From Candidatus Pelagibacter sp. (lineage in GTDB: Bacteria; Pseudomonadota; Alphaproteobacteria; Pelagibacterales; Pelagibacteraceae): 42,471 bases of DNA. Below are positions 8,754 to 17,820 of the stretch, one piece after another; the first letter of the stretch is position 1, and every line of letters begins with the position of its first letter. Under the pieces are notes generated by a model. That model had not been told where the DNA came from. It was given only the letters and a program-made list of their open reading frames with translations, and searched no databases. Position numbers and translations under genes: made by a program. The stretch covers positions 1-42,471 of the forward strand of contig JAOHFB010000005.1 in assembly GCA_028097785.1 (NCBI GenBank), in the 5' to 3' direction.

Positions 8754-10643
8754 TTAATAATTTTCTAAATAATTTTTTGCCATATTTTCAAAATTAAATT
8801 GCAAAACTTGCTGTCTTGAAAATCTTGAAATTTTTCTAGTTCCTAAATTATTAAGATTATTAATTGATATTTGGATACCTTTTTTCCAACTTTTAATTGA
8901 CCTTGTTTTATTAATTAAAGTCACAGATGGATTTTGATATCCTAAAACTTCTTTCAATCCCTCAACATTTGAGGCTACGATTGGCAAACCTGTTGACATT
9001 CCCTCTACTGCAACTAAACCAAAACCTTCTACTAAAGAGGGTATAATTTGTATATCAGCTTTATATAGATATTTTTTGATATTGTCTGACCAACCTACTA
9101 ATTTTACTTTCTCCTCCAATTTTAAACTTCTAATTAAGTTTTGAAGTTTTCTTCTTTCAGGACCTTCACCAACAATCGTGTAACTTTCAATATCATCCTT
9201 TATTTCTGCAATGGCAGCTATAGAAGTCGAAAAATTCTTCTTGTAGGTCAAGGATCCTAAAGAAATTAATCTTGGAGGACGTTTTTTAATTGAGGTTCTC
9301 TTGTGCAATGGAAGAATCCTGGATCCATTCGTTATTGTAACTATACGATCTTTAATTTTAGGCCCTACCCATTTGGCTAATGCCTTGTGAACTCCGTGAC
9401 TTATACAAACTATAGAGTCATAACGTGAATATATTAATCGATCAATAATCCTAAAAAAGGGAATTTTTCTTCGTCTATTTGTCGTATCATGCTCTGTATA
9501 AATTAGTTTGACATTTTTTAAACCTACCACGGCAAAAAATGTGAAAAAAAATGGCCAAGTAAGATGAACATGAATGACTAATTTTTTTTGGTTTTTTAAA
9601 AATTCTTTTAATTTTTTACGTAAATAAAAAATTATTAAGGGATTTCTACGATGCATATTTAATATAATTTCATTTTTTTCTAATTTGATTAATTTTCCTG
9701 TAAAATAGATAACCGAGGAGTCTAAATTTTTATTTAGATTGATTTTATGAAGGTTTCTAACAGCAACTTCGGCTCCCCCTCCTTTGATTGAAGAAATTAT
9801 ATGAACGATTTTTTTGGATGAATTGTCTTGTTCAATTATTTTGTCAAATAATTTTTGAAAATTGGCATTAAATTTCGTAATTGTTTTATAGGTTTTGATA
9901 GAAAATATGTAAAATATTGATGATATAAATAATATAACAAAAATTAATGGAAAGAAATGATATAATCTATTACGTTTTATGAAATGAAAACGGGTCAAAA
10001 ATCCTGAGTACAATAATCTTAATTTATATTTAATATCTGCACTTATTGGCACATTATAAAATAATAAAGGTTCTTTGATAACTGCATATCTACTAAATTC
10101 TAAGGCTCTGAGCAATAATTCATAGTCTTCACTTGCTATGTTAGAGTGGTATGTAAAATTTTTAAAAAATTTTGCTCGTGCCATCCAAGTGGGATGAGGT
10201 AATCCTAATGCTCTAAGATAAAATGTAAATTTTTTTGGGCTATACAGTCTAAGATCAGATACACCTGATACTTTATTATTTGTAAAAAAAATAATATTTG
10301 ATGCAACTAAGTCGATATTAAGGTTTTTTTTTAAATAATTTAGTTGTACCTCTAGTCTCTTAGGAATAGCAACATCATCACCATCCATCATGGCAATAAA
10401 ATCTCCTTTAGCTTTTTTAATACCTATATTTCTGGAGCTTGCCCCTCCAAGATTTTTATGATTTTCTAAATAAATTATCCTTTTATCTTTGAAAGACTTA
10501 ATAATTTTCTTTGTTTTATCAGTAGAGCAATCGTTGATTATAATTAGCTCAAAATCACGGTATGTCTGGTTGATAATAGATTTTATTGAGTTTGCAATAG
10601 TTTTCTCATTATTAAAAGTTGGGAGGATAACTGAAATCATCAA
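8754..10643 (-). CDS. Bifunctional GT2-GT4 fusion glycosyltransferase
   Basis: Two complete-looking transferases in one 629-residue chain. Residues 1-210 are a GT2 (GT-A) domain, with ILPTFNN at the N terminus, the nucleotide/metal motif DGDD (87-90) and SEDYELLLRA (171-180). Residues 230-248 form one hydrophobic, probably membrane-anchoring helix. Residues 278-629 are a GT4 (GT-B) domain, with a glycine-rich GGGAE loop (288-292), VGEGPER and the E-x7-E element (Glu539, Glu547). It probably adds two successive sugars. The longest frame opens with TTG at 10643, but ATG at 10640 forms TGATG with the wzx stop and is the better start (628 residues). I see no frame change at the join. Confidence 0.88.
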   Translation of the reverse strand: MMISVILPTFNNEKTIANSIKSIINQTYRDFELIIINDCSTDKTKKIIKSFKDKRIIYLENHKNLGGASSRNIGIKKAKGDFIAMMDGDDVAIPKRLEVQLNYLKKNLNIDLVASNIIFFTNNKVSGVSDLRLYSPKKFTFYLRALGLPHPTWMARAKFFKNFTYHSNIASEDYELLLRALEFSRYAVIKEPLLFYNVPISADIKYKLRLLYSGFLTRFHFIKRNRLYHFFPLIFVILFISSIFYIFSIKTYKTITKFNANFQKLFDKIIEQDNSSKKIVHIISSIKGGGAEVAVRNLHKINLNKNLDSSVIYFTGKLIKLEKNEIILNMHRRNPLIIFYLRKKLKEFLKNQKKLVIHVHLTWPFFFTFFAVVGLKNVKLIYTEHDTTNRRRKIPFFRIIDRLIYSRYDSIVCISHGVHKALAKWVGPKIKDRIVTITNGSRILPLHKRTSIKKRPPRLISLGSLTYKKNFSTSIAAIAEIKDDIESYTIVGEGPERRKLQNLIRSLKLEEKVKLVGWSDNIKKYLYKADIQIIPSLVEGFGLVAVEGMSTGLPIVASNVEGLKEVLGYQNPSVTLINKTRSIKSWKKGIQISINNLNNLGTRKISRFSRQQVLQFNFENMAKNYLENY

Positions 10644-11923
10644 TTCAATATATAATTTTTCTTAAAAAAAACTATGTAAAAGTAAATTGTTAGAAGAGAC
10701 ATGGAGATTGACAAACAGTATAGGTACATTCGAACAGTAAAAATATTCATATAGATAAGTGTTGTAAAAAGAATACATAATCCTAACACAACAATTAATG
10801 GCTTTTTGAATAAAGAAATTTTATTTTCTCCAATAAATAAAACGCAGAGTGAGTTCAATAAAGATATTGATAATGTACTTATTGAAATAGGAATTAAAAA
10901 AAATGATATCTCATGACTATTAACATTACTTCCTAGCCATAGATTAAGTATTGTGTCTAAATATAAATTTATGATTATTAGCGGTATAAGCAAAACAATA
11001 AATTGTGCAATCACTATCTGGGAAAAATATTTTTTACGACTCTTTATATCTTTTTCTGCAAACATGTAAATTTCAGGTGTTAAATAACCAATAAAAGGCG
11101 ATATTATAAATGGAACAACTGAACTTAACATAAAAGCAATTCCAAAATAAGATATTGATAATGGATCTAAAATTCCAAAAACTAAAATCTTATCAAATTG
11201 TTGCAATATCATGAATAATATAATTATTATTCCAAAATTGTTTTCCTTATATTCACTCGCAGTCTGATTAATTTGGCCCTTAAAATTTTGAATTTTTTTA
11301 TTAAATATATTTGTAATAAAAAATCTTTGTAAAGTTATAAGCAATAATGAAAACATAATTGTTACCAATATTATATAATTGATATTAATCTCTTTTATAA
11401 AAGAAAGATAAATTACTATGCACCATTTAATAATTGTAATAATAAAAGAAGAAATATTTAATTTATAATGTTGCTTTAGACCATTTAATGTATCTGTATA
11501 ATAAATTTCATAAATTTTAATCAATACAGCGATAGATATTAAAAAAAATGTTAATTCTACTTTTTGAAATGATTGATAACTATCTGAATTAAATTTTACT
11601 AATAGAAAGAATAAAAATATTATTGAACCAAGAAACCTTACAAATATTTTATTTTCATTTTTATAAAAAATTTCTATACTTTTTCTAGTTTTATGATTGC
11701 TAAGATTAATGTTAACCATTAATCTTCTAGCAATTTGATTACTTCCAAATAGAATGAAATAAATGACTGGTAGTAAAATATTTATTAAGGCAAATAATGA
11801 CCATTCTTTTAGACCTAGGTTTGAAATTAAAACTGGTGTAGCAACTATGCTACCCAGAACGGCACCTAAGGGGCCTAAATAATTAATATATAATTGACCT
11901 TTTTTTAACGCTTCTTTTATCAT
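10640..11923 (-). CDS. wzx: Wzx-like polysaccharide flippase
   Basis: A 427-residue protein with about twelve hydrophobic spans and few polar loops, as in the MATE/PST (MOP) superfamily flippases that turn undecaprenyl-linked oligosaccharide to the periplasmic side. The segment QQFDKILVFGILDP (about 242-255) followed by YFGIAFMLSSVVP matches the middle of O-antigen Wzx proteins. Its stop is fused to the start of the GT2-GT4 gene (TGATG). It is the first gene after the 319-base gap below galE. Membrane transport is nearly certain; the exact substrate is not deducible. The window encodes a second, ABC-type flippase at 38709-40466. Confidence 0.88.
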   Translation of the reverse strand: MIKEALKKGQLYINYLGPLGAVLGSIVATPVLISNLGLKEWSLFALINILLPVIYFILFGSNQIARRLMVNINLSNHKTRKSIEIFYKNENKIFVRFLGSIIFLFFLLVKFNSDSYQSFQKVELTFFLISIAVLIKIYEIYYTDTLNGLKQHYKLNISSFIITIIKWCIVIYLSFIKEININYIILVTIMFSLLLITLQRFFITNIFNKKIQNFKGQINQTASEYKENNFGIIIILFMILQQFDKILVFGILDPLSISYFGIAFMLSSVVPFIISPFIGYLTPEIYMFAEKDIKSRKKYFSQIVIAQFIVLLIPLIIINLYLDTILNLWLGSNVNSHEISFFLIPISISTLSISLLNSLCVLFIGENKISLFKKPLIVVLGLCILFTTLIYMNIFTVRMYLYCLSISMSLLTIYFYIVFFKKNYILN

Positions 11924-11976
11924 TAATTCAAATAGTTTAGGTATGTTGAAAATAATTAATTATCAACTAGAATTAA

Positions 11977-12241
11977 ATATTAAACTATCATTCTAATACT
12001 GTGGTTGCCAGTATTCAGATATCAAAAACAATGTTAAAAAATAATTGTTCTTTGATTATAAAACAACAACCAATCAATTTTGATAAATAAAACAATATAT
12101 ATAGAGATAAATATTAATCAGTCTTTTTCATTAAAGATGTTAAAAATTGCCAAAAATATTGTTTTAAATTTTAATGAGAAAAAGATAGCTCATAGTTATT
12201 TAAATATTTATAAGATAATCTTAAAAACAAATAAAATTTAA
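11977..12241 (+). pseudogene. Ghost of the 3' end of a GT4 glycosyltransferase gene
   Basis: The 319-base gap between galE and wzx (11924-12242) is the largest in the window and has no intact gene, but translating the plus strand gives a broken GT4 C terminus. Frame A (11977-12090) reads SNTVVASIQISKTMLKNN then CSLIIKQQ, like the VVASD-x5-EMLKNN-GLI element after E-x7-E. It stops at 12088. A second frame, open from 12062 to the TAA at 12239-12241, reads KMLKIAKNIVLNFNEKKIA followed by HSYLNIYKIIL, the usual GT4 tail. The two halves fit end to end across one frameshift. Both neighbours run on the minus strand. A perfect 7-base inverted repeat (11995-12001/12009-12015) falls inside. Homology judged by eye. 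Confidence 0.45.
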
Positions 12242-12242
12242 C

Positions 12243-13241
12243 TTAATTTAATGTTTTTTTATAAAATTTACTAATTTTAAGTTTTTTTTCCCAATCGATA
12301 GAACTTTGAATAATTTTTCTGATATTGTTATATCTAGGACTCCATTTTAATATTTTCTTAAATTTTTTTGTATTAGAATAAATTTGAGAAATATCACCTG
12401 GTCTTCTATCTTGATATTTAATAATTAAATTTTTTTTTATTTTTTTTAATATATTTACTATTTCAAGAACCGAATAACCTTTTCCATACCCGCAATTTAA
12501 TATAAAGGATTTTTTTACTTTTTGTAAATAATTTAAACCTTTAATGTGAATATCTGATAAATCTGACACATGTATATAGTCTCTAATGCATGTACCATCT
12601 TTCGTTTTATAATTAGCACCAAAGATACTTATTACTGGTCTTTTTTTTAAAGATTGTATCGCAATATTTTTAATTAAATGTCCATGTGATGTTTCAATTT
12701 CTCCAATTTTACCTGATACACTTGCACCAGCAACATTAAAATATCTTAGTATTCCATACTTATATTTATATTTTTTGGAATATTTAATTATTAACCTTTC
12801 GCCCGCAAATTTTGTATACGCATAGTATCCTTGAGGATTTGGTTTTTTTCTCTCGCTAACACTACCTTTGATATTTCCGTAAATCGAACAAGAGGAAGAA
12901 AAAATAAAATTTTTAACTTTTGAGTTTTTGCAAGCTAATACTAGGTTGCGAGTTCCATCAATATTATTTTTTTTATATTTTGATTTTTTTTTTTCAGACT
13001 CACTAATATTTAAATAGGCTGCGAGATGAATTATTGTTTTAATATTATTTTCTATGATAATTTTTTTTACTAATTTAATATCTTTAATATCTCCTTTAAT
13101 AAATTTTGCTTCTTTATTAATTAATTTTTTATGTCCTGTTTCTAGATTATCTAGAATAATAATGTCATTTTTTTTTTTAATAAGCCGCTCAACAATATGA
13201 CTGCCGATATATCCAGCTCCACCAGTTATCAAAATACTCAT
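12243..13241 (-). CDS. galE: UDP-glucose 4-epimerase
   Basis: Interconverts UDP-Glc and UDP-Gal (possibly the N-acetyl forms) in the cytoplasm, supplying galacto sugars to the cluster. The 332 residues carry GGAGYIG (7-13), catalytic Ser in FSSSCS (about 114-119), Tyr140 and Lys144 (YAYTK), and the GalE signature DGTCIRDYIHVSDL near 215-228, ending with GDISQIYSN. Length and motifs are standard. The gene is strikingly AT-rich and Lys-rich even for this window (9 G+C in the 60 bases 12241-12300). It is the first gene of the left minus block, divergent from the ParB-like remnant, and its stop abuts the glycosyltransferase ghost. Confidence 0.93.
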   Translation of the reverse strand: MSILITGGAGYIGSHIVERLIKKKNDIIILDNLETGHKKLINKEAKFIKGDIKDIKLVKKIIIENNIKTIIHLAAYLNISESEKKKSKYKKNNIDGTRNLVLACKNSKVKNFIFSSSCSIYGNIKGSVSERKKPNPQGYYAYTKFAGERLIIKYSKKYKYKYGILRYFNVAGASVSGKIGEIETSHGHLIKNIAIQSLKKRPVISIFGANYKTKDGTCIRDYIHVSDLSDIHIKGLNYLQKVKKSFILNCGYGKGYSVLEIVNILKKIKKNLIIKYQDRRPGDISQIYSNTKKFKKILKWSPRYNNIRKIIQSSIDWEKKLKISKFYKKTLN

Positions 13242-13266
13242 GTATTAATGTAATTAATTAATTTTG

Positions 13267-13272
13267 ATTATA
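13267..13272 (-). promoter_or_regulatory. Candidate -10 box for galE
   Basis: On the minus strand TATAAT sits 25 bases upstream of the galE ATG, inside the 117-base divergent spacer 13242-13358. The transcription start would fall about 20 bases before the ATG, a normal leader. No convincing -35 is visible (ATAAAC at 19 bases). The divergent position makes a promoter here likely, although this hexamer itself may be coincidence. Confidence 0.35.
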
Positions 13273-13358
13273 CTACAATCTAAAATATTTTGTTTATAAA
13301 ATAATTGAATTAAATATTAAATTGTGTTCTTTAATATATCCATATACTAGTTTTTTAA

Positions 13359-13699
13359 ATGATAAAAAGTAAAATTGAAAAAATAATAAATAGTTTTTTT
13401 TCTTTGTTTAACTTAAAAATTATCAAATTAAATTCACTTGAGCCGATTAATCTAACAAAATCAGAAATTAATCCTATTAGTGCACAATATGCAGTTGATC
13501 AAAAATCAATAATAATTGAAATTGATTTGAAAAATGGCAGGACAAATAATTGGTTTGATTTAACAGATAGTATTTTAGATCCAGTAATATTTGCTATTAA
13601 AAATGCTTTAAAAAAAAATTTAAAAGATAAAATTTTATATAAAGATATTAGAACTTAAAAAAAGATGAATACACAAAAATGCTTTCTGAAAAAGCTTAA
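13359..13699 (+). pseudogene. Truncated, frameshifted paralogue of the ParB-like gene at 19855
   Basis: The open frame encodes 99 residues (TAA at 13656-13658). Aligned without gaps by eye it matches the first 99 residues of the 301-residue protein at 19855 at about 55 positions, including INLKIIKL-like and INP-x2-AQY segments, LKNGRT, and LDP-x-IFAIKNALKK. Right after the shared YKDI the frame is lost. In the frame two bases on, NLKKDEYTKMLSEKA continues the similarity to the paralogue's TLKENHSLMKCKNA until TAA at 13697-13699. The C-terminal ParB-like half is absent and no further remnant is seen before the glycosyltransferase at 13743. It is best read as a decayed duplicate; a functional 99-residue protein is less likely. 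Confidence 0.75.
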
Positions 13700-13742
13700 A
13701 AGATTTTATAGTAAGGATGTAATAGGTTAGACTGCAGGTAAA

Positions 13743-14636
13743 ATGAATTTAGCTCCAATAGTATTATTTGTATATGATAGGCAAGATCATGTAAAACAGA
13801 CAATAGAAGCGTTAAAAAAAAATGAGTTAGCTCTTAATAGTGAGCTATTTATTTATTCTGATGCAGCTAAAAACAAAAATGGAGAAGGTAAAGTAATTAA
13901 GGTTAGACAATATATTAAAAATTTAGAGGGCTTTAAAAAAGTTACTATATTCGAGAGAAACAAAAATTTGGGACTTGCTAGTTCAATTATTAATGGGGTT
14001 ACAAAGATTGTAAATGATTATGGTAAAGTCATTGTGCTAGAGGATGATTTAGTAACAAGTCCCTTTTTTTTAAAATATATGAATGAAGCTTTAGAATTAT
14101 ATAAAGAAGAAAGAAGAGTTGCTTCTATACACGGCTATATTTATCCAATAGAAAATTTGCCAGAAACTTTTTTTATCAAAGGTGCTGATTGTTGGGGGTG
14201 GGCAACTTGGAGAAACAAATGGTCAATTTTTGAGAGCAGTGGTCAAAAATTGTTAGATGAAATAAATAAAAGAAATCTTCAAAAAGAAGCAGATTTTAAT
14301 AATTCATATGAATATACAAAAATGCTGAAAGAACAAATAAAAGGTAAAAATAATTCTTGGGCAATAAGGTGGTACATGAGTGCATTTTTAAAAGATATGG
14401 TTACACTTTATCCTGGACAAAGTTACGTGCAAAATATTGGACATGGTGCAGAGGGAACACACTGCAAAACTGAAACAGATTTTTTTAAGGTAAATTTAAA
14501 TAATAAATTTAAATTATCTAGAATTGATGTAAACGAGAACTTAATTGCAAGGAAGAAAATAGAAAAATTTTATAAAGGTGCAAAGATAAGTGTATTTAAA
14601 AGATCAATATCAAAAATCCTAAGTCTTATAAAATGA
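13743..14636 (+). CDS. GT-A glycosyltransferase (GNT-I/GT2-like, EDD motif)
   Basis: A 297-residue sugar transferase. It opens with APIVLFVYDRQDHVKQTIEAL, the start seen in a group of O-antigen transferases distantly related to GT2/GT13. The metal/nucleotide motif is EDD at 100-102 (VIVLEDDLVTSPFF), followed by the characteristic CWGWATWRNKW (150-160). A basic C-terminal tail may touch the membrane. It is the first intact gene of the plus-strand block and overlaps the next gene by 4 bases (ATGA). An AGGT stretch lies just upstream of the ATG. Donor and linkage are unknown; glycosyltransferase function is well supported by the motifs and context. Confidence 0.85.
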   Translation: MNLAPIVLFVYDRQDHVKQTIEALKKNELALNSELFIYSDAAKNKNGEGKVIKVRQYIKNLEGFKKVTIFERNKNLGLASSIINGVTKIVNDYGKVIVLEDDLVTSPFFLKYMNEALELYKEERRVASIHGYIYPIENLPETFFIKGADCWGWATWRNKWSIFESSGQKLLDEINKRNLQKEADFNNSYEYTKMLKEQIKGKNNSWAIRWYMSAFLKDMVTLYPGQSYVQNIGHGAEGTHCKTETDFFKVNLNNKFKLSRIDVNENLIARKKIEKFYKGAKISVFKRSISKILSLIK

Positions 14637-15430
14637 AAAGATTACTACCTCCTATATTACTTGAATTTTATTCAAGATATCAAAATAGAAAATATGGTTG
14701 GAAAGGAGATTATAAAACATGGAAAGAAGCAAAAGATATTTCTACTGGGTATGAAACCAATGAAATAATTTTAAAAGTTAAACAGTCATTGCTTAAAGTT
14801 AAAAATGGTGAGGCTGTTTATGAACGAGATAGTCTAATATTTGATGAAATTCATTATTCTTGGCCACTATTAGCTGGACTTATGTTTGCTTCTGCGAGTT
14901 CTAATGGAAAGTTACAAGTACTTGATTTTGGTGGAAGTTTGGGGAGCACGTATTTTCAAAATAAAAAGTTTTTAGATAGATTTGATAATTTATCTTGGAG
15001 CATTGTAGAACAAAAACATTTTGTAGATGTGGGGCAAAGTGAATTTGCAGATCATAGGCTTAAATTTTATCATGATTTAGAAAGTTGTATAAAACATCAA
15101 AAACCCAATATTTTAATACTTTCAGCTGTGTTGCATTATATAGAAAAACCTTATGAGATACTGCATAAAATTTTGAAAAATAATTTTGATACCATTTTAG
15201 TAGACAGAACACCATTTAGTAAAACTAATAAAAAAATAAAATTGCAAACAGTCCATCCTAGCATTTATAAAGGAAGCTACCCTTGTTGGTTTTTTGATGA
15301 ATTGGAATTTATTAATTATTTTGAGAAGAATAATTATAATGTAATAGAGTCATTTGAAGCCAAAGATGACAAAAGTAAAGATTGCAATTTTAAAGGATTT
15401 ATAATTCAAAAAAATGAAATAGATGCATAA
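14633..15430 (+). CDS. Putative methyltransferase, TIGR04325/LIC12133-like family
   Basis: A 265-residue protein. The N-terminal YGWKGDYKTWKEAKDISTGY (21-40) is the signature of a methyltransferase family that occurs mostly in polysaccharide clusters. A SAM-binding glycine loop follows (VLDFGGSLGSTYFQN, 97-110), then WSIVEQ and LSAVLHYIE, where a class I fold would place strands 2 and 4. Its start overlaps the upstream glycosyltransferase (ATGA) and its end overlaps the next transferase by 8 bases, so it belongs to the same translation unit and probably modifies the sugar added by a neighbour. Acceptor atom unknown. Confidence 0.82.
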   Translation: MKRLLPPILLEFYSRYQNRKYGWKGDYKTWKEAKDISTGYETNEIILKVKQSLLKVKNGEAVYERDSLIFDEIHYSWPLLAGLMFASASSNGKLQVLDFGGSLGSTYFQNKKFLDRFDNLSWSIVEQKHFVDVGQSEFADHRLKFYHDLESCIKHQKPNILILSAVLHYIEKPYEILHKILKNNFDTILVDRTPFSKTNKKIKLQTVHPSIYKGSYPCWFFDELEFINYFEKNNYNVIESFEAKDDKSKDCNFKGFIIQKNEIDA

Positions 15431-16373
15431 CTACTGTACGTTATTTGATAGCAACTACTTAACACGAGGTTTGGCTATGTACGAATCTCTTAAAAAATGT
15501 AGCAACAATTTTCATTTGTTTATATTTGCTTTTGATTTAAGAAGTTATAATTTATTAAAAAAACTTAATTTAGTCTCTACTACAGTTATTTCTCTGAAAG
15601 AATTTGAAGATGAAGAGTTGATAGAAGCAAAAAAAGACAGAACGCCAGTAGAGTATTGTTGGACTTGTACTCCATCGGTTATTAAATACTGTATTGAAAA
15701 TTTTAATCTTGATGGCTGCACTTATCTAGATGCAGATCTTTATTTTTTTTCAAATCCAGATGTTTTAATTGAGGAGATGGGAAGCAAATCAATCTTATTA
15801 ACAAAACACCGTTACACTCCCATGTATGATCAAAGTTTAGAATGTGGGATCTATAATGTACAGTTTTTAACTTTTAAAAATAATAAAAAAGCCATGAAAG
15901 CTCTAAATTGGTGGAGAAAAAATTGTATTGCATGGTGTTATTCTAGAATTGAAGATGGAAAAATGGGTGATCAAAAATATCTTGATGACTGGACTTCTAG
16001 ATTTGAAGACGTTCATGTACTAGAACATTTGGGAGGTGGAGTAGCGCCATGGAATATTCAGCAATATAAACTTGAAGAAAAAGCTTTTGAATTGGTTTTT
16101 TATCATTTTCATGCATTAAAATTTTTACTTCATAACAAAGTAGATCTAGGTAATTATAAATTAAGAAAAGAGGATATAAAATTACTTTATAAACCTTATT
16201 TAATGCATTTAGAAAAAATTAAAAATGAAATTTATATTATTGATGATAACTATAATTATCATGGCATTCTTAAGCCAAAAAAATTCTATTGGAAAGACCC
16301 GATAAGATTTATAAAAAGATTGTTAAACAAAAGCTATAATATTTACAGTAAAAATTATATTTTAGAATTATAA
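15423..16373 (+). CDS. GT8-like glycosyltransferase
   Basis: A 316-residue GT-A type transferase. The N terminus YCTLFDSNYLTRGLAMYESL (4-23) is a retaining GT8-like opening. CWTCTPSVIKY precedes YLDADLYFFSNP, which contains the metal-binding DAD (103-105). GDQKYLDDW (about 180) and a downstream HFHALKF correspond to the later catalytic and metal-ligand positions. It overlaps the methyltransferase gene by 8 bases and the FdtA gene by 1 (TAATG). The position directly before fdtA-fdtB suggests it could transfer the 3-amino-3,6-dideoxyhexose or its neighbour; this is inference. Confidence 0.83.
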   Translation: MHNYCTLFDSNYLTRGLAMYESLKKCSNNFHLFIFAFDLRSYNLLKKLNLVSTTVISLKEFEDEELIEAKKDRTPVEYCWTCTPSVIKYCIENFNLDGCTYLDADLYFFSNPDVLIEEMGSKSILLTKHRYTPMYDQSLECGIYNVQFLTFKNNKKAMKALNWWRKNCIAWCYSRIEDGKMGDQKYLDDWTSRFEDVHVLEHLGGGVAPWNIQQYKLEEKAFELVFYHFHALKFLLHNKVDLGNYKLRKEDIKLLYKPYLMHLEKIKNEIYIIDDNYNYHGILKPKKFYWKDPIRFIKRLLNKSYNIYSKNYILEL

Positions 16374-16738
16374 TGGCATATTTAATAGATTTACCAACAT
16401 TCAGAGATGCTACTGGCAATTTAACTGTTGTTGAAAAGTTACTCCCTTTTGAGATAAAAAGATTCTATTATATTTATGATGTTAAAGATATAAGGGGCGG
16501 GCATCGACATAAAAAAACTAAGCAGGCTCTTATTTGTTTAGGAGGAAAATGCGAAATATATGTTAACGATGGTCTTAAGGAAAAAATATTTATTTTGGAT
16601 TCACCAACTAATTGTTTAATAATTGAAACTAAAGATTGGCATACAATGGACAAGTTTTCAAAAGGCTCAACTCTTTTAGTTTTTTCATCAGAATATTATG
16701 ACAAGGACGATTATATAAATGAAGAGTATCCAAAATGA
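16373..16738 (+). CDS. fdtA: dTDP-4-keto-6-deoxyglucose 3,4-ketoisomerase (FdtA/QdtA)
   Basis: Small cupin isomerase (121 residues) that turns the RmlB product into a dTDP-3-keto-6-deoxyhexose, the branch point to 3-amino sugars. Family motifs are [12 protein letters not shown] (10-21) and the catalytic His pair in RGGHRHKK (His44, His46), then [16 protein letters not shown] and a DWHTM segment. FdtA (galacto product, Fuc3N) and QdtA (gluco product, Qui3N) differ in few residues and I cannot tell which this is. It overlaps its neighbours by 1 and 4 bases and stands beside the matching aminotransferase and rmlA-rmlB, giving strong context. Confidence 0.92.
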   Translation: MAYLIDLPTFRDATGNLTVVEKLLPFEIKRFYYIYDVKDIRGGHRHKKTKQALICLGGKCEIYVNDGLKEKIFILDSPTNCLIIETKDWHTMDKFSKGSTLLVFSSEYYDKDDYINEEYPK

Positions 16739-17820
16739 TTGAATATGACAATCTAAAGCTTGTTAACAAAAAACTTTTTGAAAAGTACAAAGATAATTTT
16801 AATAATATTTTAGAAAGTGGCTGGTTCATATTAGGAAGTCAGGTTAATAAGTTTGAAGATGAATTTGCTAGTTTTTGTGAAACAAAATATTGTATAGGTG
16901 TGGGTTCTGGATTAGACGCATTGACCTTAGCCATAGATTCTTTTAAGTTTTCTAAGGGTAGCGAGATAATAGTTCCCGCCAATACTTACATTGCAACTAT
17001 TTTAGCGGTTGTTAGAAATGGATTTAAGCCTATTTTGGTTGAACCAGATATTTCGACATACAATATTGATTATAATAAAATAGAGGAAAAGATTACCAAA
17101 AATACGAAAGCAATTTTAGTTGTACATTTGTATGGAAAATCCTGTGAGATGAAAAATATAATGTCTATTGGAAAAAAATATAACCTAAAAATAATTGAAG
17201 ATGCATCGCAAGCACATGGGGCAAAATATAAAGGGAAAGTTGTAGGGAGTTTTGGAGTTGGTTGTTTCAGCTTTTATCCTACGAAAAATCTTGGAGCTCT
17301 AGGAGATGCTGGTGCAATCACTACAGATGATGAAATTTTAGCAAAAAAATTAAAATCTTTAAGAAATTATGGTTCATCGAAAAAATATTTCAATGATGAT
17401 TTAGGATACAACTCAAGATTAGATGAAATTCAAGCAGGGCTTCTATCAGTTAAGCTTAAAGTGCTTGATGATATTAATAATCATAAGAAAAAATTAGCAA
17501 GTATTTATTTTGACAATTTAGATGATAGATTTACTAAACCAGTTCTTCATGAAGACTTTTATGATGTTCATCATATATTTAATATTAGATGTGAGAAACG
17601 AGATAGACTTAAAACTTATTTGCTAGAAAATGGTATTAAAACTGAAATACATTATCCAGTCGCTCCTCACAAACAAAGCGCTATGAAGGGTTTAATCGAT
17701 GGAGAGTATCCTATAAGTGAGCAAATACACAATACAACTTTAAGTTTACCAATATCTTATTTTCATACTAAAGAAGATATTGTTAAAGTGTGCGAAGTGA
17801 TGAATGGATGGTTAAAATGA
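16735..17820 (+). CDS. fdtB: dTDP-3-amino-3,6-dideoxyhexose transaminase (FdtB/QdtB, DegT family)
   Basis: PLP-dependent sugar aminotransferase of 361 residues. It uses glutamate to aminate C3 of the keto sugar made by the preceding isomerase. The PLP-binding Lys184 is in [24 protein letters not shown] (58-64) binds the phosphate; EDASQAHGA (155-163) holds the conserved Asp and Gln of DegT/DnrJ/EryC1/StrS enzymes. It overlaps fdtA by 4 bases and rmlA by 4 bases (ATGA). The product would be dTDP-Fuc3N or dTDP-Qui3N. No dedicated FdtC/QdtC acetyltransferase follows, which is unusual for this pathway. Confidence 0.92.
   Translation: MIEYDNLKLVNKKLFEKYKDNFNNILESGWFILGSQVNKFEDEFASFCETKYCIGVGSGLDALTLAIDSFKFSKGSEIIVPANTYIATILAVVRNGFKPILVEPDISTYNIDYNKIEEKITKNTKAILVVHLYGKSCEMKNIMSIGKKYNLKIIEDASQAHGAKYKGKVVGSFGVGCFSFYPTKNLGALGDAGAITTDDEILAKKLKSLRNYGSSKKYFNDDLGYNSRLDEIQAGLLSVKLKVLDDINNHKKKLASIYFDNLDDRFTKPVLHEDFYDVHHIFNIRCEKRDRLKTYLLENGIKTEIHYPVAPHKQSAMKGLIDGEYPISEQIHNTTLSLPISYFHTKEDIVKVCEVMNGWLK

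Noticed and set aside
11995..12015. 7-base perfect stem as an intrinsic terminator or small RNA
   Set aside because: No U tract follows on either strand and the sequence lies inside the decayed glycosyltransferase reading frame.
17790..17816. Upstream ATG as the rmlA start
   Set aside because: The extra nine residues are the overlapping fdtB 3' end read in another frame; the conserved RmlA N terminus begins at 17817 with an ATGA overlap.
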